Source of the DNA: Bacteroidota bacterium
GTDB taxonomy: Bacteria; Bacteroidota; Bacteroidia; Bacteroidales; UBA10428
DNA length: 8,258 nt
Direction of reading: 5' to 3'
Assembly (NCBI GenBank): GCA_024640925.1
Contig: JAHEEB010000103.1
Span: 1,125 to 9,382 of the forward strand
The notes below the pieces were generated by a model. It did not search any database, was not told where the DNA came from, and saw nothing but the letters and a program-made list of their open reading frames with translations. Below are positions 1 to 6,835 of this stretch, one piece after another (within the stretch, counting starts at the first letter, position 1; each line of letters starts with the position of its first letter). The translations under genes and the position numbers were made by a program.

Positions 1-1129
1 TAATGACAAAATCGATTGGGCGACAGGCATAAAAATCGTGAATCCACTTGTTCAGGTTTGTTCTGTTATCATGATCAATACCATATCGTTGTGTAGAATC
101 AATATCCGATTTTCCTGTTCCATATATTTTGCCGGGAGTGCCACCAATTCCTACACATTTTACCGATCCGGTTATTCCTGTATAAAAATGATTTTTTAAA
201 ACAGGCAGACAAATTAAAACATCTGCATCATGATATAGTTTGTTTTGATAGATAGTGCGTGATTTATTGGGTTTTATATTATCCGGATAAAGGGAAATAC
301 TATCGGGTAAATCTACTCCGACCAGGTTTGGCGAACTGTACTCATACCAGGTACCAGAACTTTCTTCGATACCAATCCATTTGTCAATGCCTATAATCTG
401 GTCCCAACCAACAGTTTTCATGTTATCTAATGTATTTCCTTTAGCCGACCCTTCTATAAGAAATATCTTACCTGTTGGATTCAGTTCATCAATAATATTT
501 ACAACTGCCTGAATTACACGATAGTCAGTAGCGATTCCATTCGCCCCCGGAGTCAATTTCTTACTATCGGCATAATTATAATCACATACCAGGTTTGGTT
601 TTAGAACTACTGTATCTCCATCGTGAATAATATTCGTTAAACCACCAGCCATTTCCACAGCTTGCTCAACCATATCCTGTATCTCATCGGCAGTTATTTC
701 CGATACCTGGGATTTTTCTGACTTAACTATGGCAACACTCGATTTGAAAGCCTCTATTTCTGTTGATTTCTCAGCCTTTACCTCGGGTAGGTCCTCTTTC
801 GCATTGCTTTTCGACGCATATGATACAAAGGCAGGAATAAACATATATGATACCAAAAACATCGCACAACCAAATACCAGAAAAACAGAAGCTTTTTTCC
901 ATGAAGAATCAAATCTTGTTCTGGCTTTTTTTATTATTCTCACAGATATAATCGATCCTGTTAACCAGATAATAAACGAAGATGCGATTGGAAAAGCAGC
1001 CCTTTGACAAGGGTATAATGCCCTGGAAGGTTTTGGTATTACTCTTGCAATAAACCATATTGTTGCAATAATGCCTGTTAATATTCCAACTAACTTTAGA
1101 TACCCCGATTTTGTAATTTTTAGTTTCAT
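1..1129 (-). CDS. DUF362-family membrane protein, C-terminus outside window
   Basis: This is an open frame of 376 residues from an ATG at 1127-1129 that runs off the left edge without a stop. Hydrophobic segments lie near residues 11-30, 46-66 and 81-104. The motif YPCQRAAFP (39-47) falls between the first two. A charged linker (105-130) leads into a soluble domain with features I associate with DUF362/COG2006: VVLKPNLV (174-181), ATDYRVIQAVV (200-210), the EGS turn (226-228), and a run ending LPVLKNH (308-314) followed by TGSVK and a glycine-rich stretch. The biochemical role of the family is unknown to me, and some relatives carry 4Fe-4S clusters. None is visible here, although the missing C-terminus could hold one. 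The soluble domain is probably attached to the inner membrane by the N-terminal helices. The gene is divergent from the kinase at 1253, with 123 bp between. Family call fairly sure; function unknown. Confidence 0.85.
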   Translation of the reverse strand, partial: MKLKITKSGYLKLVGILTGIIATIWFIARVIPKPSRALYPCQRAAFPIASSFIIWLTGSIISVRIIKKARTRFDSSWKKASVFLVFGCAMFLVSYMFIPAFVSYASKSNAKEDLPEVKAEKSTEIEAFKSSVAIVKSEKSQVSEITADEIQDMVEQAVEMAGGLTNIIHDGDTVVLKPNLVCDYNYADSKKLTPGANGIATDYRVIQAVVNIIDELNPTGKIFLIEGSAKGNTLDNMKTVGWDQIIGIDKWIGIEESSGTWYEYSSPNLVGVDLPDSISLYPDNIKPNKSRTIYQNKLYHDADVLICLPVLKNHFYTGITGSVKCVGIGGTPGKIYGTGKSDIDSTQRYGIDHDNRTNLNKWIHDFYACRPIDFVI

Positions 1130-1142
1130 ATTGATTTGAATT

Positions 1143-1173
1143 TGAATTTACTATTCAGATTAAGATATAACAA
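1143..1173 (-). promoter_or_regulatory. possible promoter of the DUF362 gene
   Basis: On the minus strand, TTG (complement of 1171-1173) is followed after 20 bp by TAAATTCA (complement of 1143-1150). This resembles the Bacteroidetes pattern TTG-N19/20-TAnnTTTG with two mismatches in the last two bases. It lies 13 bp or more upstream of the ATG at 1129. It is a weak match in very AT-rich DNA, so it is only a candidate. Confidence 0.25.
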
Positions 1174-1206
1174 TACTAGTCTAAATCAATGATCTAAAAA
1201 ATACTA

Positions 1207-1235
1207 TATTTATACCAAAATAGATGGTATAAATA
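1207..1235. promoter_or_regulatory. perfect 11-bp inverted repeat, candidate operator
   Basis: TATTTATACCA (1207-1217) and TGGTATAAATA (1225-1235) are exact reverse complements separated by 7 bp (1218-1224). The dyad ends 17 bp before the GTG start of the kinase/regulator gene and sits between divergent genes. It overlaps a near-match to a -7 box on the plus strand (TATATTTA, 1205-1212). A site for a dimeric HTH protein is the simplest reading, and the LuxR-type domain encoded just downstream is an obvious candidate binder. An AT-rich RNA hairpin in the kinase leader is an alternative. There is no U-tract after it, so a terminator is unlikely. Confidence 0.55.
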
Positions 1236-1252
1236 ATGCATACACAAAACTA

Positions 1253-3433
1253 GTGAAAGCAATAAACTATATTTCAGATATTTATTGTATAACCATACTT
1301 CTTGTTTTTTTTACATATCATTTAATGGTTTATTATGGAAGGAATAAGTATTCGCATCAACGATATAACCTGTATTTTGCCTTATTCTCAATTAGTTTGT
1401 TAGGTTACCTGGTTAATGGAACATACATGGGTCAATTTATATATAATTCAAATAATATTTTACGAAACTACCTTTCCGTTATCGAAGGCATATTTGTTTT
1501 CTTCATTGGATTTTTCCTTGCATTTTACATTTCCGATTTTTTTTCATTTCCGGAACATATATATAAAAGACTTAGGAATTTAATTTTTACCCTGGCTGTC
1601 ATTCTTTTTTTTACCTTGTCTGAGCCTGTAATGGGGAGGATTTGGTACATACATTATCTTTTTACTCCTATTGTAATTAGCGTTGGAATCATCCAGTTGT
1701 TAATGTTTTTCACAATCTTGAAACATATTATTACAAAAAACCTTTATAAAAGCCGTGAAAAAAAAGCAATTCTGGCTGGTTTGTTACTTATTTTATTCAA
1801 CCTTCTGATTGCTAAAATAATGCTGACAATAAACACGGAAAATCTTTTAGCCCGGAACAATTTTCTTACTGGCACAGCTGTATTATTATTCGCCTACGCC
1901 CTGTCACTGCGCTTTAATCAGGAGTTTAAGGATTTAGTGATTTTAAAGAATGATCTTGAGAAACTGGTTGGTGAAAGAACTTCTGAACTTACCTCGGCCA
2001 ATAAAGCAATTATGGAAGCCAGCCAGAGAAAAATGAGTTTTTTCATCAATTTTGCCCATGAAACAAAAACTCCACTGATGCTTATCAGAAATTATCTTGA
2101 CAGATATATATTTCAGAAGGGAATCGACCCGGAATTATTACTAATACGTAAAAATTTCGATAAGCTTTATACCGATATGGTCAACTATTTGGATGAGGAA
2201 CGATTATCAGTTGGCCAACTATATAATATCGAAAAAAAAGTAGTAGATATTTCTTCCATTACTAAAGATAAAATTGAGCTTTTCAGGTTAGCTGCTGAAA
2301 TAAAAAACATCCATATTATTGAATCAATTGATGAGAATGCTATCGTTTTTATTGATTCACAAGGTTTTGATAAGATTGCTAATAATCTCATTGATAATGC
2401 AATAAAGTATAATTGGGAAGGGGGCAAAGTTAAAATTACTGTTAAAAAAACCCCTGGTGAAGTTATTTTTAAGGTAACAGATAATGGACCGGGCATTTCA
2501 AAGGAACAACAAGAACATATTTTCGAACCATTCTATCAAATTCATGAAAAACAAAACGAAGAAGGTTTTGGTGTTGGTCTTTCGGTTGTTAAAGCATTAA
2601 CTAAAGAGCTGAATGGAAGATTGAATTTTATGAGCAAAGAAAACCTTGGAACTACATTCGAACTGAGGTTTAAATCTGAGAATATTCATTCGATTGTCGT
2701 CGGGGAAAATTGTGATATTCAGTCAGAACGAGTTAAAAATATCAAACAATCAGAATTTTCAAATGAAAAACGAACGATTCTTCTGGTTGAAGATAATTTG
2801 TCATTGTTGCAATTTATTCAGCAGGAATTAAGTTGTGAGTTTAATGTTTGTGTTGCTTTGAATGGAAAAGAGGCCTTAAAACTTTTAAACGATCATACCT
2901 TTCCTGACCTGGTAATAACAGATGTTATGATGGACGAGATGAACGGTCTCGATCTTTTCAATTACATGAATAATCATCCTCGTTATTCTTCTATTCCTTT
3001 AATTTTTATTACGGCTAAATCTATTAAAGAGGAAAGGCTGAAAATGCTTCAGAAAGGTGCTTCTGATTATATTTTCAAACCCTTTACACTAGATGAACTT
3101 AAAGCCCGTATCACTTCTGTTTTACAAAACAGAAAAAAATCAAAAAATGAAGGTATACGCGAAGCAATAGGATTACTAGAACAACAGCTGGAAAATGAAA
3201 CACCAATAATTTCAAAAAGAGCTATTCCGGATATTTATAAACGATGTAAGGAATTAGAACTGACGGAAAGACAGAAAGATATTGTTGTTTTATTGGTAAA
3301 AGGAAACTCATATAAACAGATTGCTGAAGAGCTCAATATTTCAGATAAAACAGCAACCAGGCATGTACAGAATATCTTTGAAAAGCTTGGAGTTCATAAT
3401 AAAGTAGAGCTTATTAACCTGGTAAACAATTAA
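1253..3433 (+). CDS. 7TM hybrid histidine kinase / response regulator with LuxR-type HTH
   Basis: This 726-residue protein carries a whole two-component pathway. Seven hydrophobic segments (about 7-29, 38-58, 72-97, 107-123, 132-155, 171-193, 204-220) resemble the 7TMR-DISM membrane module. A probable coiled coil (221-258) leads to the kinase: H-box FAHETKTPL with His269, N-box around Asn378/Asn382, DNGPGI (410-415), FEPFYQ (424-429) and GFGVGLS (438-444). The receiver has the acidic pair Glu513/Asp514, phospho-acceptor Asp557, Thr587 and Lys609. A LuxR/GerE-type HTH (about 668-724) ends the protein. All catalytic motifs look intact. GTG at 1253 is the best start: the frame opens at 1193 and has no in-frame ATG before it. 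There is no large extracellular sensor domain, so the signal is probably sensed within the membrane. Hybrid regulators of this phylum usually end in an AraC-type HTH, so the LuxR end is less common. Target genes are unknown. Confidence 0.93.
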   Translation: MKAINYISDIYCITILLVFFTYHLMVYYGRNKYSHQRYNLYFALFSISLLGYLVNGTYMGQFIYNSNNILRNYLSVIEGIFVFFIGFFLAFYISDFFSFPEHIYKRLRNLIFTLAVILFFTLSEPVMGRIWYIHYLFTPIVISVGIIQLLMFFTILKHIITKNLYKSREKKAILAGLLLILFNLLIAKIMLTINTENLLARNNFLTGTAVLLFAYALSLRFNQEFKDLVILKNDLEKLVGERTSELTSANKAIMEASQRKMSFFINFAHETKTPLMLIRNYLDRYIFQKGIDPELLLIRKNFDKLYTDMVNYLDEERLSVGQLYNIEKKVVDISSITKDKIELFRLAAEIKNIHIIESIDENAIVFIDSQGFDKIANNLIDNAIKYNWEGGKVKITVKKTPGEVIFKVTDNGPGISKEQQEHIFEPFYQIHEKQNEEGFGVGLSVVKALTKELNGRLNFMSKENLGTTFELRFKSENIHSIVVGENCDIQSERVKNIKQSEFSNEKRTILLVEDNLSLLQFIQQELSCEFNVCVALNGKEALKLLNDHTFPDLVITDVMMDEMNGLDLFNYMNNHPRYSSIPLIFITAKSIKEERLKMLQKGASDYIFKPFTLDELKARITSVLQNRKKSKNEGIREAIGLLEQQLENETPIISKRAIPDIYKRCKELELTERQKDIVVLLVKGNSYKQIAEELNISDKTATRHVQNIFEKLGVHNKVELINLVNN

Positions 3434-3435
3434 AA

Positions 3436-4089
3436 TTGATACCAGTAAAAAAATATTACCCCATTCTTTCTTTAATATTCCTGTCAATTTTCGCAGGAGT
3501 TATGTGGCGTTTGGAGATTGAATACCATGGGTGGGCAGGGTTAACGTGGATAAAATACCCGCATTATTCCATTCCACTTGGGGTTATCTTTTTTTTAACC
3601 TGGGTTAATTTTCAAGTAAAACCCATAAATACTTATAAAAGAATACGAATCAATCTGATTGCCCTGATATTTGTGTATTTAGTATTTACCCTGATAAAGA
3701 TTTCTTTATTCTACAATAATGTTGGTGGTTCATCTGCACTTGGGTTTATGATGCTTCCAAACTGGTTAATTATTTTCATTCTGTTTTCATACCTGTTACT
3801 TTTACCCCTTCTTTCGGTGGGAACGTATTCTATATTAAGAATATTTTCCATTCAAATCAGAACCAGATATCTTCTTTATTCCATTGTGTGTATTTATTCT
3901 TCGATTCCTGTATCTCTTTTTATAACCCGGTATATTTTCCCTTATGAAAGAAACCTGATCCATGCCATTAAAACCGGGGTTATTATTCCATTTATTACGT
4001 TCTCGGTTGGTATCTTGTTTCTGGGAGAATTTGGTTTTAGAAAACCACTTAAAGCGAATGATACAATTGATGAATTATCTGAAAATTAG
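3436..4089 (+). CDS. six-TM integral membrane protein, function unknown
   Basis: This 217-residue protein has about six hydrophobic helices (near 7-23, 43-60, 72-90, 108-130, 143-165, 176-197) and a short charged C-terminal tail. I do not recognise the family and see no catalytic motif. The start is a TTG located 2 bp after the kinase stop codon. The first in-frame ATG encodes Met23 and would delete most of the first helix, so the TTG is preferred although unproven. Its position suggests co-transcription and translational coupling with the kinase at 1253-3433. It could be a sensory partner, a target of the regulator, or an unrelated membrane protein. Its end lies only 13 bp from the stop of the convergent operon, and no terminator is visible in that gap. 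Confidence 0.75.
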   Translation: MIPVKKYYPILSLIFLSIFAGVMWRLEIEYHGWAGLTWIKYPHYSIPLGVIFFLTWVNFQVKPINTYKRIRINLIALIFVYLVFTLIKISLFYNNVGGSSALGFMMLPNWLIIFILFSYLLLLPLLSVGTYSILRIFSIQIRTRYLLYSIVCIYSSIPVSLFITRYIFPYERNLIHAIKTGVIIPFITFSVGILFLGEFGFRKPLKANDTIDELSEN

Positions 4090-4102
4090 TTTTTCTTCGG
4101 AT

Positions 4103-4957
4103 TTACTCTGGTTGAAAACTCAACTCACTGGCATAAATATCAATAAGAGCATTGTATAATTCAATGTCTTTGTTTTCTTTTTTCTTTATTGCCAGTGTTT
4201 TGGCCTGCAAAAGTCCTCCCTGGTAATACCGGTGAAACCATGGCATTACCATTAATACAGCATCAAGTATTGACAGGTTGCCGATAGAATAAACATAAAT
4301 AACGGCAAAAGAACCTGTAAGAAGAAAAGAATTAAGAGCTGCCTTATATTCACCCAGGTAAAGTTGTCCTAATCCGGGAATGATACTGAGCATCATAGGC
4401 AGATAGACGTTGAAATCATCGTTTTTTGCAGCTTTTTCATAGAGAGAATCGATGCTTTCTTCTAAATTATTATCCTCATTGTTTAAAGCTGCCAATAGAG
4501 CTGTTTTTGAGGAATTGAAATCTTTCAGTCTATAATAAACAAGGGCTTCATAAAAATTTTTTTGCTGAACATACTTTGAACTGAGACTATCAGGCAAAGA
4601 ATAGATCTGAGTTAAAGCATAGTTGGGTTGATCAAATTGCAGGTGCAGTGAAATTATTTGAAATTTCATTTCAAGTTTTGCACTATCACTCGTAAACAAA
4701 TCGAAAGCTAACTCATAATAATAGAGCGATTTATCAGGGACCAGAACTCTTCGATAGCAATCTCCCAACAATTTGCATGTTTGCGGATCCTTGTTCTCTG
4801 CGAAAAAAAATACACGCCTCAATTCCGAAATGGCTTCCTCATAATCTCCGTTGGAGTATAAAGCCTTTGAGTGGGCATAGGTCTCATTAAGAGTTTGAGA
4901 AAAAACAGAAATTGAGAAGCTAAAAATTACTATATGTAGAAATAAAAGCTTCTTCAT
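4103..4957 (-). CDS. exported TPR protein with C-terminal PGLGQLYLG membrane hairpin
   Basis: This is the last gene of the five-gene minus operon, 284 residues. It has a signal peptide (about 1-20, ending VFSQ) and TPR-like helices at roughly 24-150, including NGDYEEAISELRRVF (36-50) and LGDCYRR (64-70). The C-terminal region carries IIPGLGQLYLGEYKAAL (192-208) and hydrophobic helices near 205-222 and 228-245, then a charged tail. It is a full-length, diverged paralogue of the preceding gene: the TPR part, the PGxGxxYxG turn, the two helices and a late Lys-rich KKKENK segment align in order. If the signal peptide is cleaved, the TPR part would be periplasmic and anchored by the hairpin. Protein-protein interaction in an envelope complex is inferred from TPRs and context. 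The start overlaps the previous gene by 38 bp; the signal peptide supports this ATG. Confidence 0.85.
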   Translation of the reverse strand: MKKLLFLHIVIFSFSISVFSQTLNETYAHSKALYSNGDYEEAISELRRVFFFAENKDPQTCKLLGDCYRRVLVPDKSLYYYELAFDLFTSDSAKLEMKFQIISLHLQFDQPNYALTQIYSLPDSLSSKYVQQKNFYEALVYYRLKDFNSSKTALLAALNNEDNNLEESIDSLYEKAAKNDDFNVYLPMMLSIIPGLGQLYLGEYKAALNSFLLTGSFAVIYVYSIGNLSILDAVLMVMPWFHRYYQGGLLQAKTLAIKKKENKDIELYNALIDIYASELSFQPE

Positions 4958-5753
4958 ATTCTTTCAGAATTAAGTTTTCCATTTCGAAATTCTTTTTATT
5001 TGCGGCTTTTACTGAACCATACAAATTGCCTGCATAGAATGAGAAACTAATTCCTCCCATTAACCAGCCATATATACTTTGTATGCCCTTATCATCAAAT
5101 CCTCTGTATGATTGCCATGCCGTAATGCCAACAAACAGAAATGAGAATAACCCGTCTTTCCAGTAACCACTGTAAACTTTACCAGACCCCGGAACTATGG
5201 CCGACATAGAAAAGCTTAAAGCTGGATTTTTATATTGTATGTTTGATGCTTTCTTCATTATTGGAACAAATTGTTGAAGACCATTGTAGTTTTCAATAAA
5301 TGGTAAATAACCCGATGCTTTGTCCCATTCTTTGTTAAACATCGATTCGGACATTTGCAGAAATACTAATCCCTGTGAAGATAAGGGATTAGAGAGAATC
5401 TCTGAGTTTAACTGAGGGTAATTATCCGTCAGAATCATCAGTTTCCCACGTAAAATTGACAATGTATCGTTATCATACAATTTATGAAATTCGTGATTCG
5501 AAAATTTGATTCCTTCGGTATATTTACCTGCCTGAATATAACAATCGTGAATTTTTATATTTGCTAGTGTATTGAGAGAATCAATAAATAAAATTCGTTT
5601 GAATTCAGGAATAGCTAAATCATATTCATGAGAGCTATATAAATAATTTGCAAATTTAACGGAATTGGAATAACCAAACAGGTCTTGTTCCTGGGCATGA
5701 GAACTGAGAAAAATGAGGTTAAGTAAATAAATTAAAAAAAGTCTATTTTTCAT
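4920..5753 (-). CDS. exported TPR protein with C-terminal PGSGKVYSG membrane hairpin
   Basis: I start this 277-residue protein at the ATG at 5751-5753 rather than the upstream ATG at 5798. The shorter form begins MKNRLFLIYLLNLIFLSSHA, a clean signal peptide with probable cleavage after residue 20. The longer form would bury it and lengthen the overlap with yidD. TPR-like helices occupy about 26-90 (SHEYDLAIPEFKRILF, 41-56), followed by a divergent helical region. The membrane hairpin begins with SAIVPGSGKVYSGYWKDG (184-201), with hydrophobic stretches near 200-216 and 227-246. A charged tail follows (KAANKKNFEMEN, 249-260). It is a paralogue of the next gene (4103-4957), apparently from an old tandem duplication. 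With the chosen start it overlaps the yidD stop by 11 bp, which suggests translational coupling. Envelope scaffolding is inferred; no enzymatic motif is seen. Confidence 0.85.
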   Translation of the reverse strand: MKNRLFLIYLLNLIFLSSHAQEQDLFGYSNSVKFANYLYSSHEYDLAIPEFKRILFIDSLNTLANIKIHDCYIQAGKYTEGIKFSNHEFHKLYDNDTLSILRGKLMILTDNYPQLNSEILSNPLSSQGLVFLQMSESMFNKEWDKASGYLPFIENYNGLQQFVPIMKKASNIQYKNPALSFSMSAIVPGSGKVYSGYWKDGLFSFLFVGITAWQSYRGFDDKGIQSIYGWLMGGISFSFYAGNLYGSVKAANKKNFEMENLILKEYEEAFISTYSNF

Positions 5754-6165
5754 TATAATGCCAATCTCGAACAGGATCAATAAGTACTTTATGAACATTA
5801 TCTAATGGGTAATACTCGGGCGACATACCATTACATCTCGAAAACCTATCCCAGAAATTTACTATGCCCTCAAAAATACCCTGTTTCTTGATGGCCATTA
5901 AAGCATACTCGGAACACGAAGGAGTAAAACTGCACGAACTGGCATCCTGCGACGAAACATATTTCTTATAAAACAAAAACATGTTGCCAAAAAACAACTG
6001 GTATTCAGAGTTGTATTGTTTAGCCGACTGAATATACTTACTTTCGATTTTCGATGTCGATTTGCGCTTGAGTTCATTCAACTCTTCAGGTGTTTGCGCT
6101 GAAGAGATGACATTAAATAATATTAGGCTAATGAGACAGGTATTTATATTTATAAAACGAATCAT
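5743..6165 (-). CDS. yidD: YidD-family protein with N-terminal signal peptide
   Basis: This 140-residue protein has a hydrophobic leader (about 5-22) ending SSAQ, a charged helical stretch (about 25-55) and a C-terminal YidD domain. Domain landmarks are LFYKKYVSS (64-72), CSFTPSCSEYALMAIKKQG (78-96), FWDRFSRCN (104-112) and LIDPVRDW (128-135). The family cysteines are present at 78, 84 and 111. Classical YidD is about 85 residues, cytoplasmic on the inner leaflet, encoded between rnpA and yidC, and helps YidC/Sec insert membrane proteins. The domain was once annotated as haemolytic. This copy is longer, carries a probable export signal and sits in an envelope operon instead, so it is probably a specialised paralogue and the housekeeping role should not be assumed. 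The start lies 38 bp inside the preceding gene. The signal anchor could instead remain uncleaved and leave the domain in the periplasm. Confidence 0.88.
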   Translation of the reverse strand: MIRFININTCLISLILFNVISSAQTPEELNELKRKSTSKIESKYIQSAKQYNSEYQLFFGNMFLFYKKYVSSQDASSCSFTPSCSEYALMAIKKQGIFEGIVNFWDRFSRCNGMSPEYYPLDNVHKVLIDPVRDWHYNEK

Positions 6166-6814
6166 TTTTTACATTATTAAGTACCACATTTTTGTATGTA
6201 GTTATTTTTTTAGTTTCTTCACCATTAGGAAGATAGGTAATTTGTAGCACCTGTCCAGGAAAATTCATTCCATTAATCTGAATATAATTGGAAAAAATTT
6301 GCTTGCTAATAATAACATCTTTTGGTCCATATGTAATTAGCCCCTGTAAATTATTATCCTTCTGCGATAACAACATTTTTGAAACCTGGCTATTAACATA
6401 TTTGTCTGCCAGTACCCAAGTACTAATAATTAATCCATTTTCTTTTTCTACTTTCTCTAGTTTGAATGGAGTTTTATTTAGACCATAATAATCAAGATCG
6501 CCATTTAAAAATAAATTGAATACAGAAAAGTCAATTAAATTATTTGAGAGGGAATGTTTCTGATAGTTACCAGTAATTGCTTTGATTGACGCTGTATCAT
6601 TTACAATAAGGATCTCTTTCTCTGGAAATTGCACATCAAAAACTATCTGTTGCTGGTTTTTATCAAAATACACCCGGCCCATCATCAAATTCTCGAAATC
6701 CGGACCTTTTTCCTTAATTGTATAATCGGCTTCGATTCTGTAATAAACCTGGGAATATAAAACTATAGGAACAAAAAAACCCATAGTTATAATTAGCAAC
6801 TTTTTGAAATACAT
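6128..6814 (-). CDS. exported LolA-fold-like protein
   Basis: This 228-residue protein has a signal peptide (about 1-22, ending LYSQ). The mature part is rich in alternating beta-strand patterns: VYYRIEADYTIKEK (23-36), a short helix-like ENLMMGRVYF (41-50), QQIVFDVQFPEKEILIVND (55-73), then several strands and a C-terminal pair ending KKITTYKNVVLNN (202-214). The antiparallel strand pattern and length resemble LolA/LolB-type lipoprotein carriers and other proteins in that superfamily, which bind acyl chains or hydrophobic ligands in the periplasm. No lipobox cysteine follows the signal peptide, so it is probably soluble. The assignment rests on pattern rather than signature residues and is moderate. 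It is second in the operon, 21 bp after the 136-residue protein, and its 3' end overlaps yidD by 38 bp. A TonB-independent outer-membrane assembly factor is an alternative. Confidence 0.72.
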   Translation of the reverse strand: MYFKKLLIITMGFFVPIVLYSQVYYRIEADYTIKEKGPDFENLMMGRVYFDKNQQQIVFDVQFPEKEILIVNDTASIKAITGNYQKHSLSNNLIDFSVFNLFLNGDLDYYGLNKTPFKLEKVEKENGLIISTWVLADKYVNSQVSKMLLSQKDNNLQGLITYGPKDVIISKQIFSNYIQINGMNFPGQVLQITYLPNGEETKKITTYKNVVLNNVKNDSFYKYKYLSH

Positions 6815-6835
6815 AATTATGGGCTTTTTTATATT

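Noticed and set aside
729..1007. 92-residue plus-strand open frame
   Set aside because: It lies antisense within the DUF362 gene, which has recognisable motifs; the plus-strand product has no family features.
2185..2496. 103-residue minus-strand open frame
   Set aside because: Antisense to the ATP-binding region of the histidine kinase, whose motifs are intact.
4111..4124. Small hairpin GTTGA-AAAC-TCAAC at the convergent gene ends
   Set aside because: Five-bp stem inside the coding end of the TPR gene and without a U-tract; not a supportable terminator.
3962..4159. 65-residue plus-strand open frame across the convergent gene ends
   Set aside because: Out of frame with the 6-TM protein and overlaps the opposite gene; no recognisable features.
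5751..5798. Upstream ATG at 5798 as start of the first TPR protein
   Set aside because: It would put 15 residues ahead of a complete signal peptide and enlarge the overlap with yidD; the ATG at 5753 fits better.
6062..6488. Two plus-strand open frames of 61 and 66 residues (6062-6247 and 6288-6488)
   Set aside because: Both are antisense to yidD or the LolA-like gene and look like shadows.
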